Shown: positions 1-7,092, counted from the first letter of the stretch. The stretch is 13,110 nt of DNA from Actinomycetes bacterium (GCA_021826655.1 JAKAZC010000038.1:1-13110); one strand, 5' to 3'. Notes: generated by a model from the sequence alone, not told the origin. Numbers and translations: made by a program.

Positions 1-533
1 GGCTTCAGCACGACCGTGCAACCGGCCGCCAGTGCGGGCCCGACCTTGCGGGTGATCATCGAGATCGGGTAGTTCCACGGGGTGATCGCACCCACCACGC
101 CGACCGGCTCCCTCAGCACGAGGAAGCGCTGGTCGGCTCGGGCGGACGGGATGGTCTCCCCGTACACGCGCTTGGCCTCCTCCGCGTACCACTGCAGGAA
201 GTCGGCCCCGTAGCGGACCTCCGTGCGGGCCATGCGGATGGGCTTGCCCTGCTCCTCGGTCATCAGCTTCGCCAGCGCCTCGTGCCGTTCGAGCATCAGC
301 CCGTAGGCCTTGTAGAGGATCTCGGACCGCTGGTACGCGGTCAGGCGGGACCATGACGGGAACGCCTCCCAGGCGGCGCCCACGGCGGCGACGGCTTCGT
401 CCCGGCCCCCGTCGGAGACCGACGCGACGACGCGGCCCGATGCCGGGTCGATCGAGTCGAACCGGGCCTGGGAGGCGGCGTTCAGCCACTGCCCTCCGAT
501 GAAGATCGTGGGGTCCTGCGCGTCGGCGTTCAT
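1..533 (-). CDS. Aldehyde dehydrogenase, N-terminal part (partial, runs off window)
   Basis: The minus strand reads open from an ATG at 533 to the window edge, giving 177 residues of an NAD(P)-dependent aldehyde dehydrogenase, which oxidises an aldehyde to its acid. Visible family signatures are EEQGKPI (residues 93-99), the TPWNYP segment with the oxyanion-hole asparagine Asn154, and the cofactor-binding lysine Lys177 in TVVLK at the edge. The pattern is closest to the succinate-semialdehyde dehydrogenase/GabD branch, but substrate cannot be assigned. The catalytic Glu and Cys lie beyond the window. An alternative in-frame ATG at 542 sits directly against the GAGGGAG ribosome binding site, so 533, about 10 bases downstream of it, is preferred. 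It is last in a co-directional run after the aldolase-like gene, 78 bp away, and is probably co-transcribed with it. Confidence 0.9.
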   Translation of the reverse strand, partial: MNADAQDPTIFIGGQWLNAASQARFDSIDPASGRVVASVSDGGRDEAVAAVGAAWEAFPSWSRLTAYQRSEILYKAYGLMLERHEALAKLMTEEQGKPIRMARTEVRYGADFLQWYAEEAKRVYGETIPSARADQRFLVLREPVGVVGAITPWNYPISMITRKVGPALAAGCTVVLK

Positions 534-585
534 ACCCCACATGCTCCCTCAGCCGGGGCGCCCTGGCCAATCGCGCTGCCCCCCG

Positions 586-602
586 GCCGGGCGTCGCCCG
601 GC
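586..602. other. Hairpin between aldolase-like gene and aldehyde dehydrogenase gene
   Basis: GCCGGGC, a 3-base loop GTC, then GCCCGGC form a perfect 7-bp inverted repeat. It lies just 3' of the aldolase-like stop codon and about 50 bases before the aldehyde dehydrogenase start. There is no T tract. It could be an attenuating or processing hairpin, or a chance product of high GC. Confidence 0.3.
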
Positions 603-611
603 ACGGAGCGG

Positions 612-1376
612 TCAGTCGTCGAGCACGTCCGGCTCCGTGGCGACGATCCAATCGTAAAGGGACTGAAAGCTCAGCCAGCCGGCGATGTGGGTCCCGACCT
701 GGCCCCTGGTCAGGAGGGCCACGTCGTCGGGGATGGGCCTGCCACCCCCTGCCGCCTCCACCATCAGCTGCACCTGGCAGCTGCGCTCCATCGTCACGAA
801 CCACCACACGGCCTCGTCGACGGAGGTACCCACGGTCACCACCCCGTGGTTGGCGAGGATGACGGCCTTGCCCTGGCCCAGGACCTTGGCGATGCGCGCC
901 CCCTCCGCGAGGTCGTACACGACACCCGTGTAGTCGTCGAAGACCTCGTGGTCGTCGAAGAAGGCGCAGGCGTCCTGGGTCAGCGGCTGCAGCGGACGGT
1001 GGAGCGCCGACCACGCCTTGCCGTAGGTCCCGTGGGCGTGCGCCGCCGAGATCACTTCGGGACGAGCCGCGTGGATCTGGGAGTGGATGCAGAACGCGGC
1101 CGCGTTGACCGGCCAGGTTCCCTCCACGACCCGCCCCTGCCCGTCGACGAGCAGGAGGTCCCGGACCCGGATCCGCTTGAAGCTCATCCCGAACGGGTTC
1201 ACCCAGAAGTGGTCGGGCAGCCCGGGGTCGCGGGCCGTGATGTGACCGGCGACGCCTTCGTCGAAACCGAGCCGCCCGAAGAGCCGCAGGCCGACGGCCA
1301 GCCGCTCCCGGCGGTGCCGGCGCTCCTCGTCGAGCGAGGCGAATTCGGGGATGCCGGGGGGCGGCCGATCGGTCAT
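612..1376 (-). CDS. Class II aldolase/adducin family protein
   Basis: A 254-residue cytoplasmic protein of the class II aldolase/adducin fold. Family members are zinc-dependent sugar-phosphate aldolases, epimerases or decarboxylases, plus many of unknown reaction. The three zinc-ligand histidines are visible: His113 and His115 in AHAHG, and His177 in ANHG. The glutamate that serves as acid/base in fuculose-phosphate aldolase appears replaced by alanine (segment AAAFCIH near residues 92-98), as in adducin-like members, so true aldolase activity is uncertain. The ATG at 1376 is chosen because GGAGG lies 5 bases upstream; a TTG four codons earlier overlaps that site. It precedes the aldehyde dehydrogenase gene on the same strand, so it could act on a hydroxy-carbonyl intermediate upstream of it (inference). 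Confidence 0.88.
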   Translation of the reverse strand: MTDRPPPGIPEFASLDEERRHRRERLAVGLRLFGRLGFDEGVAGHITARDPGLPDHFWVNPFGMSFKRIRVRDLLLVDGQGRVVEGTWPVNAAAFCIHSQIHAARPEVISAAHAHGTYGKAWSALHRPLQPLTQDACAFFDDHEVFDDYTGVVYDLAEGARIAKVLGQGKAVILANHGVVTVGTSVDEAVWWFVTMERSCQVQLMVEAAGGGRPIPDDVALLTRGQVGTHIAGWLSFQSLYDWIVATEPDVLDD

Positions 1377-1398
1377 GTTGGCCTCCAAGACGGTCGGC

Positions 1399-1435
1399 GA
1401 CTGTCCCCAGTCAATGCCAGACCGGCGGTCCGGTC
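1399..1435. promoter_or_regulatory. Inverted repeats and a -35-like hexamer upstream of the aldolase-like gene
   Basis: Two short dyads lie in the 92-bp gap before the aldolase-like start: GACTG-TCCC-CAGTC at 1399-1412 and GACCGG-CGGT-CCGGTC at 1420-1435. On the minus strand a TTGACT hexamer (1415-1410) overlaps the first dyad and could be a -35 element. No convincing -10 is seen at the right spacing. A regulator site or a hairpin after the DedA stop are both possible. Confidence 0.22.
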
Positions 1436-1468
1436 AAGGGTGGCCGGAAGCTCGGGGCGAGCGCCCGG

Positions 1469-2113
1469 TCAAGCGCCCGGCTCGTCCCCCACGCCGCCCA
1501 CCGCCCGGGCACCCTCGGCCCTCACCGCTCTCACCCGGTGCAGGAACACCGCCACGATCGCGATCACGGCGAGGGCACCGGCTATGTACCCGGCATAGTG
1601 GAAGCCTTGCGCGATGTGGTGCCAGCTGCTCCCGAGGCTGTAACCGATCGACGCCAGCGCGGCGCACCAGATCCCGCAGGCCAGCACCGTGAGCACGGCG
1701 TACTTCCCGATCTTCATCTCCGCCAGCCCCGCAGCCAGGGAGATGAAGGACCTGATCAGCGGGATCAACCGCCCGAAGAACACGACCGACTCCCCGCGGC
1801 CGTCGAACCACCGCTCGGCGCGATCGAGGTCCTTGTGGGTGAGAAGCACGTACTTGCCGACCCGGTCGACGAGGGGGCGCCCGCCGTAGAAGCCGATCGC
1901 GTAGCCGGCGGCGGATCCGATCAGCTCCCCGACCAGCGCCACCAGGATCACCAGGGCCAGGTTCAGCTGGTCCCCGCTGTTCGTGAGCTGGCCGCTGGCC
2001 AGCGCCCCGCCGTACAGGGTGGCGATCTCCGAGCCGACGGGGAGCCCCATCGAAGAGAGAAAGGTCACCGTGATGAGCGCGAGGTAGCCCCACGACGACA
2101 AGAAATGCTCCAT
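1469..2113 (-). CDS. DedA family integral membrane protein
   Basis: A 214-residue polytopic inner-membrane protein of the DedA/SNARE-associated Golgi (VTT domain) family, whose members act in membrane homeostasis and lipid carrier recycling. Family signatures are GELIGSAAGYAIGFYGG (about residues 62-78) and FFGRLIPLIRSFISLAAG (about 112-129), with the conserved Arg and Pro residues of F-x-R-x-x-P-x-x-R. Hydrophobic stretches near residues 8-22, 50-75, 120-140, 140-160 and 172-192 fit membrane segments, and the tail is short and basic. Start choice is weak: a GTG at 2122 also exists, but ATG 2113 has GGGA four bases upstream. Its role beside catabolic genes is unclear. It may simply lie in the same transcription unit, 102 bp after the upstream SDR gene. 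Confidence 0.88.
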   Translation of the reverse strand: MEHFLSSWGYLALITVTFLSSMGLPVGSEIATLYGGALASGQLTNSGDQLNLALVILVALVGELIGSAAGYAIGFYGGRPLVDRVGKYVLLTHKDLDRAERWFDGRGESVVFFGRLIPLIRSFISLAAGLAEMKIGKYAVLTVLACGIWCAALASIGYSLGSSWHHIAQGFHYAGYIAGALAVIAIVAVFLHRVRAVRAEGARAVGGVGDEPGA

Positions 2114-2183
2114 GGGTCCCACTTCTTAGCCGCTCGGGGGGAGGAAGTGGGCGCATCTCCCCGTCCGGCCCGTCCGGGGGCTC

Positions 2184-2198
2184 CGGCGGGGCCCGCCG
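2184..2198. terminator. GC-rich palindrome downstream of SDR gene (possible weak terminator)
   Basis: CGGCGGG-G-CCCGCCG is a near-perfect palindrome 18 bases after the SDR stop codon, in the gap before the DedA gene. It has no T tract and a very small centre, so it may be only a partial terminator or a chance GC-rich repeat. Confidence 0.25.
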
Positions 2199-2215
2199 CC
2201 GCCCGACGGTGCCCG

Positions 2216-2995
2216 CTACTGGTTGACTGTGTAGCCCCCGTTGACCGGGTAGGTCTGGCCGGTGATCCACGACGCCAGCGGGCTGGCGAGAAAGGTCACC
2301 AGCCCCGAGATGTCCTCGGGCCTTCCCCGGCGGCGGATGATGTAGGGGCGGAGCTGCTTGTGCAGCCGGTCGGCCTGCTCGGGGCTCATGTCGGCCTCGG
2401 CCGCCTCCTCCGGCGGTCCGATGGTGCCGAGCGCGATGCAGTTCGCCGTGATGCCGTGGCGCCCGACCTCGCGGGCGATGGAGCGGCTGAAGCCTGCGGC
2501 ACCCGCCTTCGCGGCCGCATAGGCCCCCATGTACGGCTCGCCCCACCGGGCCGCGTCGGAGATGATGGTGACCACCCGGCCGTCCCGCCGTTCGATCATC
2601 GCCGGCAGGACGGCACGGGTGCAGTGCATGACCCCGAAGAGGTTGACGGCGAAGTACCGGGTCCAGTCGGACGGCCCGGTCTCGACGAAGGGGCCGAGGT
2701 TGAACCCCTCCGGGCCGGCGTTGCCGGCGTTGTTGACGAGGACGTCCACGTTGCCGACCTGGCCGACGGCCGACATGACGCCGTCGAAGTCGGAGACGTC
2801 GAACGGGGCCGCCACCGCCGAACCGCCGGCGGCCCGGACCTCCCCCGCGACGGCCTCGGCGCGGTCGGGGACGAAGTCGTTCACCGCGACGGAGGCGCCG
2901 GCGCTGCCCAGCGCCAGGGCGATGGCCCTCCCCACCCCCTGCCCGGCACCGGTGACGAGGGCCTGGCGCCCCTGGAGGTCGATCGTGAACGGCAT
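2216..2995 (-). CDS. Short-chain dehydrogenase/reductase (SDR), FabG-like
   Basis: A 259-residue classical SDR, an NAD(P)(H)-dependent oxidoreductase that interconverts an alcohol and a ketone. Visible motifs are the cofactor glycine motif TGAGQGVG (15-22), an acidic position after beta-2 (Asp40) favouring NAD(H), NNAG (88-91), and the catalytic Ser146, Tyr159 and Lys163 (YAAAK). The C-terminal TYPVNGGY is typical of FabG-like members. The ATG at 2995 is preferred because GAAGGG lies 9 bases upstream; an in-frame ATG at 3004 directly abuts that site. It heads the left minus-strand block and is transcribed divergently from the CoA-transferase gene, which suggests a shared control region. Substrate is not predictable. 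Confidence 0.92.
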   Translation of the reverse strand: MPFTIDLQGRQALVTGAGQGVGRAIALALGSAGASVAVNDFVPDRAEAVAGEVRAAGGSAVAAPFDVSDFDGVMSAVGQVGNVDVLVNNAGNAGPEGFNLGPFVETGPSDWTRYFAVNLFGVMHCTRAVLPAMIERRDGRVVTIISDAARWGEPYMGAYAAAKAGAAGFSRSIAREVGRHGITANCIALGTIGPPEEAAEADMSPEQADRLHKQLRPYIIRRRGRPEDISGLVTFLASPLASWITGQTYPVNGGYTVNQ

Positions 2996-3045
2996 GTGCG
3001 ACATCCCTTCCCCTGCTGCTCCGACAAGCGGATGATCCGGCAGGC

Positions 3046-3060
3046 CGTACAGTACAGTCG
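3046..3060. promoter_or_regulatory. Divergent promoter region with GTACAGTACAGT repeat
   Basis: In the gap between the divergent SDR and CoA-transferase genes, GTACAGTACAGT contains two overlapping TACAGT hexamers (3048-3053 and 3053-3058) that fit an actinobacterial -10 (TAnnnT) on the plus strand. The minus strand also shows TACTGT. The GTAC-A-GTAC dyad could be an operator. No clear -35 was found. Position supports regulation; the exact elements are inferred. Confidence 0.35.
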
Positions 3061-3132
3061 TCCGGGTCGCCGTCGCCGTCCCAGGTGTGGCCGGGCGAAT
3101 CACGGAAAGGCGTGCGGGTTCGGCCCCGCCGG

Positions 3133-4272
3133 ATGCGGATGGCAGAAGAAGGAGCGGTACGGGGACCTCTCTCCGGCGTCCGGGTGCTGGACCTCACGCG
3201 GTTCCCGCCCGGCGCGTACTGCACCGTGCTGCTGGCCGACCTCGGCGCGCAGGTCTGCCGGGTCGACGCGCCGGGGGCCAACCCGATGGCCGGCGGTGTC
3301 GGTGTGGGCCTGAGCCGCGGCAAGATGTCCGTCGGCCTCGATCTGCGCCACCCGCGGGGCAACGAGGTCCTGAGACGGCTGGCCGGCTGGGCCGACGTCC
3401 TCGTCGAGAACAACCGTCCCGGCGACATGGAGAAGCGGGGCTTCGGCTACCCGCAGGCGGCAGCCGAGCATCCGCGCCTGATCTGGTGCTCGATCACCGG
3501 CTTCGGGCAGGACGGACCCTATGCGACCCGCCCCGGGCACGACCTCACCTACACCGCCCACTCGGGCCTGCTGGCCGCGATCAACCCGGACCTCCCGTGG
3601 CATCCACAGAGCGTCCTGGCCGTGCCGCTCGGGGCGATGATGGCGGCCACCGGCGTCACCTCGGCCCTGCTCGAGCGCGAGCGGACCGGCCGCGGCTGCC
3701 AGATCGACATCAGCCTGGCCGAGGCGGCGACCTGGCTGCTGTCGGGCTCCGACGGCGAGCTCGCCGGATCACCGTGGGGGATCCCCGTCACGCCCGACCG
3801 CCGCCTTTACGAGTGCGCCGACGGGCGGTTCGTCACCGTGGCGGCCGCCGAACCACGGACCTGGGCAGCCCTGTGCAACGGCCTCGGTCTCGGCGAGCTC
3901 GCCGAGGCGAGGCCGTCCGCGGAGCAGGCCGGCGACGTCACGGCCCGGCTGGCCGCGGTGTTCGCGTCACGCCCGGCGGCCGAGTGGGTCGACCTGCTCG
4001 GCCCCCTCGGCGCCGCGGTCGGTGCCGTCAACCGCGGTCCTGACGTCGTGCGCGATCCGCAGGTGCGGGCCCGGGGCGCCGTCGTGGAGGTGGCCGGCAT
4101 TCCGGTGCCCGCCAACCCCATCCGGCTGCGCGACCTCAACGGGCCAATGTCGGCGACCGCGACGGATCCGCCTCCGGTCGTCGGGGGTGACACCGACCTG
4201 GTGCTGACCGCCGCCGGCTACACCGAGACCGAGATCGGATCGCTCCGGTCCGAGGGCGTCGTCTCGGATTGA
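3133..4272 (+). CDS. CaiB/BaiF family III CoA-transferase-like protein lacking the catalytic Asp
   Basis: A 379-residue protein of the CaiB/BaiF (family III) CoA-transferase and alpha-methylacyl-CoA racemase (AMACR) superfamily, at normal single-domain length. Signatures are GVRVLDLTRFPPG near the N-terminus, LLADLGAQV, a GHDLTY segment with His136 and Asp137 as in AMACR, TGRGCQIDISL (about 185-195), and Glu240 in AAAEPRTW, matching the AMACR glutamate. The segment aligning with the transferase/racemase catalytic aspartate (LAVPLGAMMAATG, about 162-174) contains no acidic residue. It may therefore be catalytically altered or act in a complex. Start is uncertain: ATG 3133, ATG 3139 and GTG 3112 are all in frame, and none has a well-spaced ribosome binding site; GGAAAGG sits too close to the GTG. 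It probably activates or isomerises a carboxylic acid as its CoA thioester, if active. Confidence 0.9.
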   Translation: MRMAEEGAVRGPLSGVRVLDLTRFPPGAYCTVLLADLGAQVCRVDAPGANPMAGGVGVGLSRGKMSVGLDLRHPRGNEVLRRLAGWADVLVENNRPGDMEKRGFGYPQAAAEHPRLIWCSITGFGQDGPYATRPGHDLTYTAHSGLLAAINPDLPWHPQSVLAVPLGAMMAATGVTSALLERERTGRGCQIDISLAEAATWLLSGSDGELAGSPWGIPVTPDRRLYECADGRFVTVAAAEPRTWAALCNGLGLGELAEARPSAEQAGDVTARLAAVFASRPAAEWVDLLGPLGAAVGAVNRGPDVVRDPQVRARGAVVEVAGIPVPANPIRLRDLNGPMSATATDPPPVVGGDTDLVLTAAGYTETEIGSLRSEGVVSD

Positions 4273-4350
4273 ACTTGCGGGGTACCCGGCACGGCTGGGC
4301 GGCGTGGGTCGCCGCGTACCGCCGCTTGTACTCGCTGCGCGAGGTGGGCA
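4273..4350. other. Short unexplained stretch at the truncated end of the amidohydrolase remnant
   Basis: No gene is recognised here. On the minus strand, amidohydrolase similarity stops at about 4351. No frame on either strand between there and the CoA-transferase stop restores it. This looks like the junction of a deletion or rearrangement. Confidence 0.4.
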
Positions 4351-4590
4351 CATCTCCGCATGGCCGATCGGGTCGAAGCCCCACTCCTCGTGCGGCCACG
4401 ACGCCGCCGCGTTGAGGCCGACGGACCCGGTCGACTCGCCCTGGTGCTCCCATGGGTCGATGCCGTCCCCCCCGCGGACCTGCCTGGGGGCGGCATCCTT
4501 GTACTTTGCCGGCGTGTGGCGATCGAACATGTTTCCCGGCTCGATGATGTGGTCGTCGGTGCTGATGAGGACCATGTCGTCGCAGTTCAT
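4351..4590 (-). pseudogene. Amidohydrolase (metal-dependent TIM-barrel) remnant, N-terminal 80 codons only
   Basis: Starting from the ATG at 4590, 80 codons match the N-terminus of actinobacterial amidohydrolase-family proteins of about 400 residues, related to the decarboxylase-type amidohydrolases. The pattern shows DDMVLISTDDHIIEP (residues 4-18) with the metal-site type DDHxxEP, then PAKYKDAAPR and a GLNA segment near 58-61. After GHAEM (residue 80) similarity ends, and the frame runs antisense into the upstream CoA-transferase gene without family features. The start region is intact: GGAAGGG lies 8 bases before the ATG. So the beginning of a once-functional gene remains and its remaining 80 percent is missing. 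Loss by deletion in this gap is the simplest reading; a misassembly is the alternative. A truncated protein would lack the rest of the active site. Confidence 0.72.
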
Positions 4591-4797
4591 CGTCGACGCC
4601 CTTCCGCTCCGATGACCGTCCCTGTCCGAACCCGGTCACCCGCCCGCCCGTCGGGTCCTCGCGGAAGTCCATTTCTCGCTGAGCCACGAGCGCCCGCCGG
4701 CGGGAAGGAGGAGCCGCGGCGCAACCCTGCGGGGCCCGGCGCCCCCCCGGCGCCGGTCGATTCGTTACCATACGGCGACCGCGACCGGGGAGACGGG
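4591..4797. promoter_or_regulatory. Upstream region of the fused CoA-transferase gene
   Basis: This 207-bp gap holds no gene. It carries a perfect 8-bp inverted repeat CCGGCGCC-CCCCC-GGCGCCGG at 4736-4756. A TACCAT hexamer (4766-4771) fits an actinobacterial -10 about 27 bases before the ATG. GGGGAG (4787-4792) is the ribosome binding site, 5 bases before the start. The inverted repeat lies where an activator or repressor could overlap the promoter, but it could also be a hairpin. The division of roles is inferred. Confidence 0.35.
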
Positions 4798-7077
4798 ATG
4801 AGCGAGGGAATTCTGGGCGGCGTGCGGGTGCTCGACCTGTCCGAGGGCCTGGCCGGATCGGTGGCGGCCATGCTCCTCGCCGAATGTGGGGCCGACGTCG
4901 TCCTGGTGGAGCCGCGGTCGGCCGTCGGCCGGCCCCGCCGACCGGCCGAGCGCACGTGGAACCGTTCGAAGCGGAGCGTCGTCCTCGATGTGCACGACCC
5001 TGCGGACCGCGAGCGGCTCGAGCAGCTGCTCGGGGCGGCCGACGTCGTGGTCCACGAGCACGGACCTCGGGCGGCCCGCGAGCTCGGGCTCGACGACGCT
5101 TCCCTGGCCGTCCGCCACCCGCACCTCATCGCCAGCTCCGTCCTGTCGTGGCCGGCCAACCATCCCGACGCCGACCTCCCGGTCGACGAGCTCCTGGCCA
5201 TGGCCCGTCTGGGGATCTGCGACGAGCAGATGCCGATGCGCCGTGACGGCCCGGTCTTCATCCGGTTCCCGCTCGGCAGCTGGGGTGCGGTGTACCTGGC
5301 GGCGGTCGGCATCGCCGCCCGGCTCCTCCTGAAGGGCCGGTCGGGTCAGGTGGGGCCCGCGCACACCAGCCTCGTGCAGGGCTCGCTCGTGCCAATGGGC
5401 ATGCACTGGTCCCGGGCGGAGCACCCCTCGCCCCCCTTGGCCTACGGAATGCCCAAGGAGGGGCGCGGGTCCCAGGTGACCCTCCTGCAATGCGCCGACG
5501 GGACGTGGATCCACCTGATGAAGAACCCTGACTCCTCCCCGCTCATGCAGGCGACCTTCGAGCAGATGGGCCCGGAGCGGATCGCGGCGGCGAACGAGGC
5601 CGTCCGGGAGTCGGTGGGGCCGGTCGGCTTGGGCTACCCCGACCTGGGAGCGAATGCCGAGGCCATGCGCACCCGGCCCGGCGCGGAGTGGCTCGCCGAT
5701 TTCTGGGCGAACGACATCCCGGCCCAGCCGGCCCTGCCCTTCGGCGCCATCTTCGACGACGAGCAGGCGATCGTCAACGGCTACGTCGACCACCTCGACG
5801 ACCCCGACCTGGGCAGGATAGGGGTGGCGGGGCGGCCGCTCGCGATCACGCCGCCGCAGCGCATGCGGGGTCCGGCCCCCCGGCCGGGGGCACACGACGA
5901 CGAGGTGGCCGCCGAGTGGACCGACCGTCGCCCCCGACCCGAGCGCTCGGGCCCCGCCAGACGCTGGCCACTGGAGGGGGTGCGGGTGCTCGACCTCGGC
6001 AACTACCTGGCCGGGCCCTACGCACCGATGCTCCTGGCCGACCTGGGGGCGGATGTCGTGAAGGTGGAGGCGACCACCGGCGACGCGATGCGCCCGACCG
6101 GCTGGGCCTTCGCCGGCTGCCAGCGCGGCAAGCGGGGCGTGGCCCTCGATCTGAAGGCGCCAGAAGCCCGACCCGCTCTCGAAGCCCTGGTGAAGTGGGC
6201 CGACGTGGTCCACCACAACCTCAGGATGCCCGCCGCCAAACGGCTGGGGATCGACTACGAGACACTGCGGGTGCTGAACCCGACCCTCGTCTACAGCCAC
6301 ACCAGCTCGTACGGCCCGGAAGGCCCCCGGGCGGATTGGCCGGGGTACGACCAGCTCTTCCAGGCCCAGTGCGGATGGGAGTCCCTGGGGGCCGGTGAGG
6401 GCAATCCCCCGACCTGGCACCGCTTCGGGTTCATGGACCACCAGTGCGCGCTGTCCTCGGCACTCGCCACCGTCCTGGCCCTGTACCAGCGGGACCGGAC
6501 CGGCGAGGGCCAGGCGGTCGCCGCCTCGCTCCTCGGTGCCGGCGTGCTCACCGCGAGCGAGACCTTCGTGCTGCCCGACGGCACCACCCACCCGGTCCCC
6601 ACGATCGACGCCGAACAGACGGGCACCGGCCCCGGCTATCGCATCGTGCAGGGCGCCGACGGCTGGGTGGCGGTCGCCGCCACGACGGGTGGACAGCTGC
6701 GGGGCCTGGCCGAGGTCGCCGGGGTCGACGACCCGGCTCGAGCCGCCGCCGCCCTGAAGGACCGCGGGCTGGCCGAGGTCCTGGCGGCGCTGGGCGAGGC
6801 GGGCGTCCCGTCCGAACACGTGCGAACGGACCAGCGGTGGGCGTTCTTCGACAGCCCGGCGAATCGGGCGTCGGGCCTGGCGACCGAGTACACCCATGCC
6901 GAGTGGGGGAAGTTCGAGCAGCCGGGCGCGCTCTGGTACCTCGGTGACCTCGACGTCCGCCTACACCTGGCGCCACCCGCGCTCGGCGAGCACACGGAGG
7001 CGGTGCTCCGGGAGGTCGGGCTCGACAAGCAGGAGATCCGGGGCCTCGTCCGGAGCGGGGTCGCCGTCGCCCGCTGA
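4798..7077 (+). CDS. Tandem (two-module) CaiB/BaiF family III CoA-transferase
   Basis: A 759-residue protein containing two family III CoA-transferase modules, about twice the usual ~400 residues. Module 1 spans about residues 5-355, starting at GVRVLDLSEGLAG. A Pro/Arg-rich linker covers about 356-388. Module 2 spans 390-759, starting at GVRVLDLGNYLAGPYAPMLLADLGAD. Module 2 has the full set: GYDQLFQ, Asp547 in GFMDHQ aligning with catalytic Asp169 of formyl-CoA transferase, and TGEGQAV. Module 1 is shorter in the middle, and at the matching place (FIRFPLGSWGAVY, 154-166) has no acidic residue. Since family III enzymes work as interlocked dimers, the fusion may form an internal heterodimer with one active site (inference). 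ATG 4798 follows GGGGAG by 5 bases; the reading frame is open further upstream but is not coding-like there. A hairpin follows the stop codon. Confidence 0.93.
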   Translation: MSEGILGGVRVLDLSEGLAGSVAAMLLAECGADVVLVEPRSAVGRPRRPAERTWNRSKRSVVLDVHDPADRERLEQLLGAADVVVHEHGPRAARELGLDDASLAVRHPHLIASSVLSWPANHPDADLPVDELLAMARLGICDEQMPMRRDGPVFIRFPLGSWGAVYLAAVGIAARLLLKGRSGQVGPAHTSLVQGSLVPMGMHWSRAEHPSPPLAYGMPKEGRGSQVTLLQCADGTWIHLMKNPDSSPLMQATFEQMGPERIAAANEAVRESVGPVGLGYPDLGANAEAMRTRPGAEWLADFWANDIPAQPALPFGAIFDDEQAIVNGYVDHLDDPDLGRIGVAGRPLAITPPQRMRGPAPRPGAHDDEVAAEWTDRRPRPERSGPARRWPLEGVRVLDLGNYLAGPYAPMLLADLGADVVKVEATTGDAMRPTGWAFAGCQRGKRGVALDLKAPEARPALEALVKWADVVHHNLRMPAAKRLGIDYETLRVLNPTLVYSHTSSYGPEGPRADWPGYDQLFQAQCGWESLGAGEGNPPTWHRFGFMDHQCALSSALATVLALYQRDRTGEGQAVAASLLGAGVLTASETFVLPDGTTHPVPTIDAEQTGTGPGYRIVQGADGWVAVAATTGGQLRGLAEVAGVDDPARAAAALKDRGLAEVLAALGEAGVPSEHVRTDQRWAFFDSPANRASGLATEYTHAEWGKFEQPGALWYLGDLDVRLHLAPPALGEHTEAVLREVGLDKQEIRGLVRSGVAVAR

Positions 7078-7092
7078 GGGGCCAGACCTGCG

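Noticed and set aside
1434..3428. A 664-codon open frame on the minus strand
   Set aside because: It is Arg/Pro/Gly-rich and out of frame with DedA and the SDR, both of which show clear family motifs; a GC-rich shadow frame.
3967..4350. Continuation of the amidohydrolase frame to a 207-residue protein
   Set aside because: After codon 80 the frame loses family similarity and lies antisense to the CoA-transferase gene, so only the N-terminal piece is called.
4360..4797. Possible N-terminal extension of the fused CoA-transferase
   Set aside because: The frame is open but the residues look non-coding, they overlap the amidohydrolase remnant antisense, and a good ribosome binding site precedes ATG 4798.
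4765..6897. A 710-codon minus-strand open frame opposite the fused CoA-transferase
   Set aside because: It is antisense to a protein with unmistakable CaiB motifs and has no domain features of its own.
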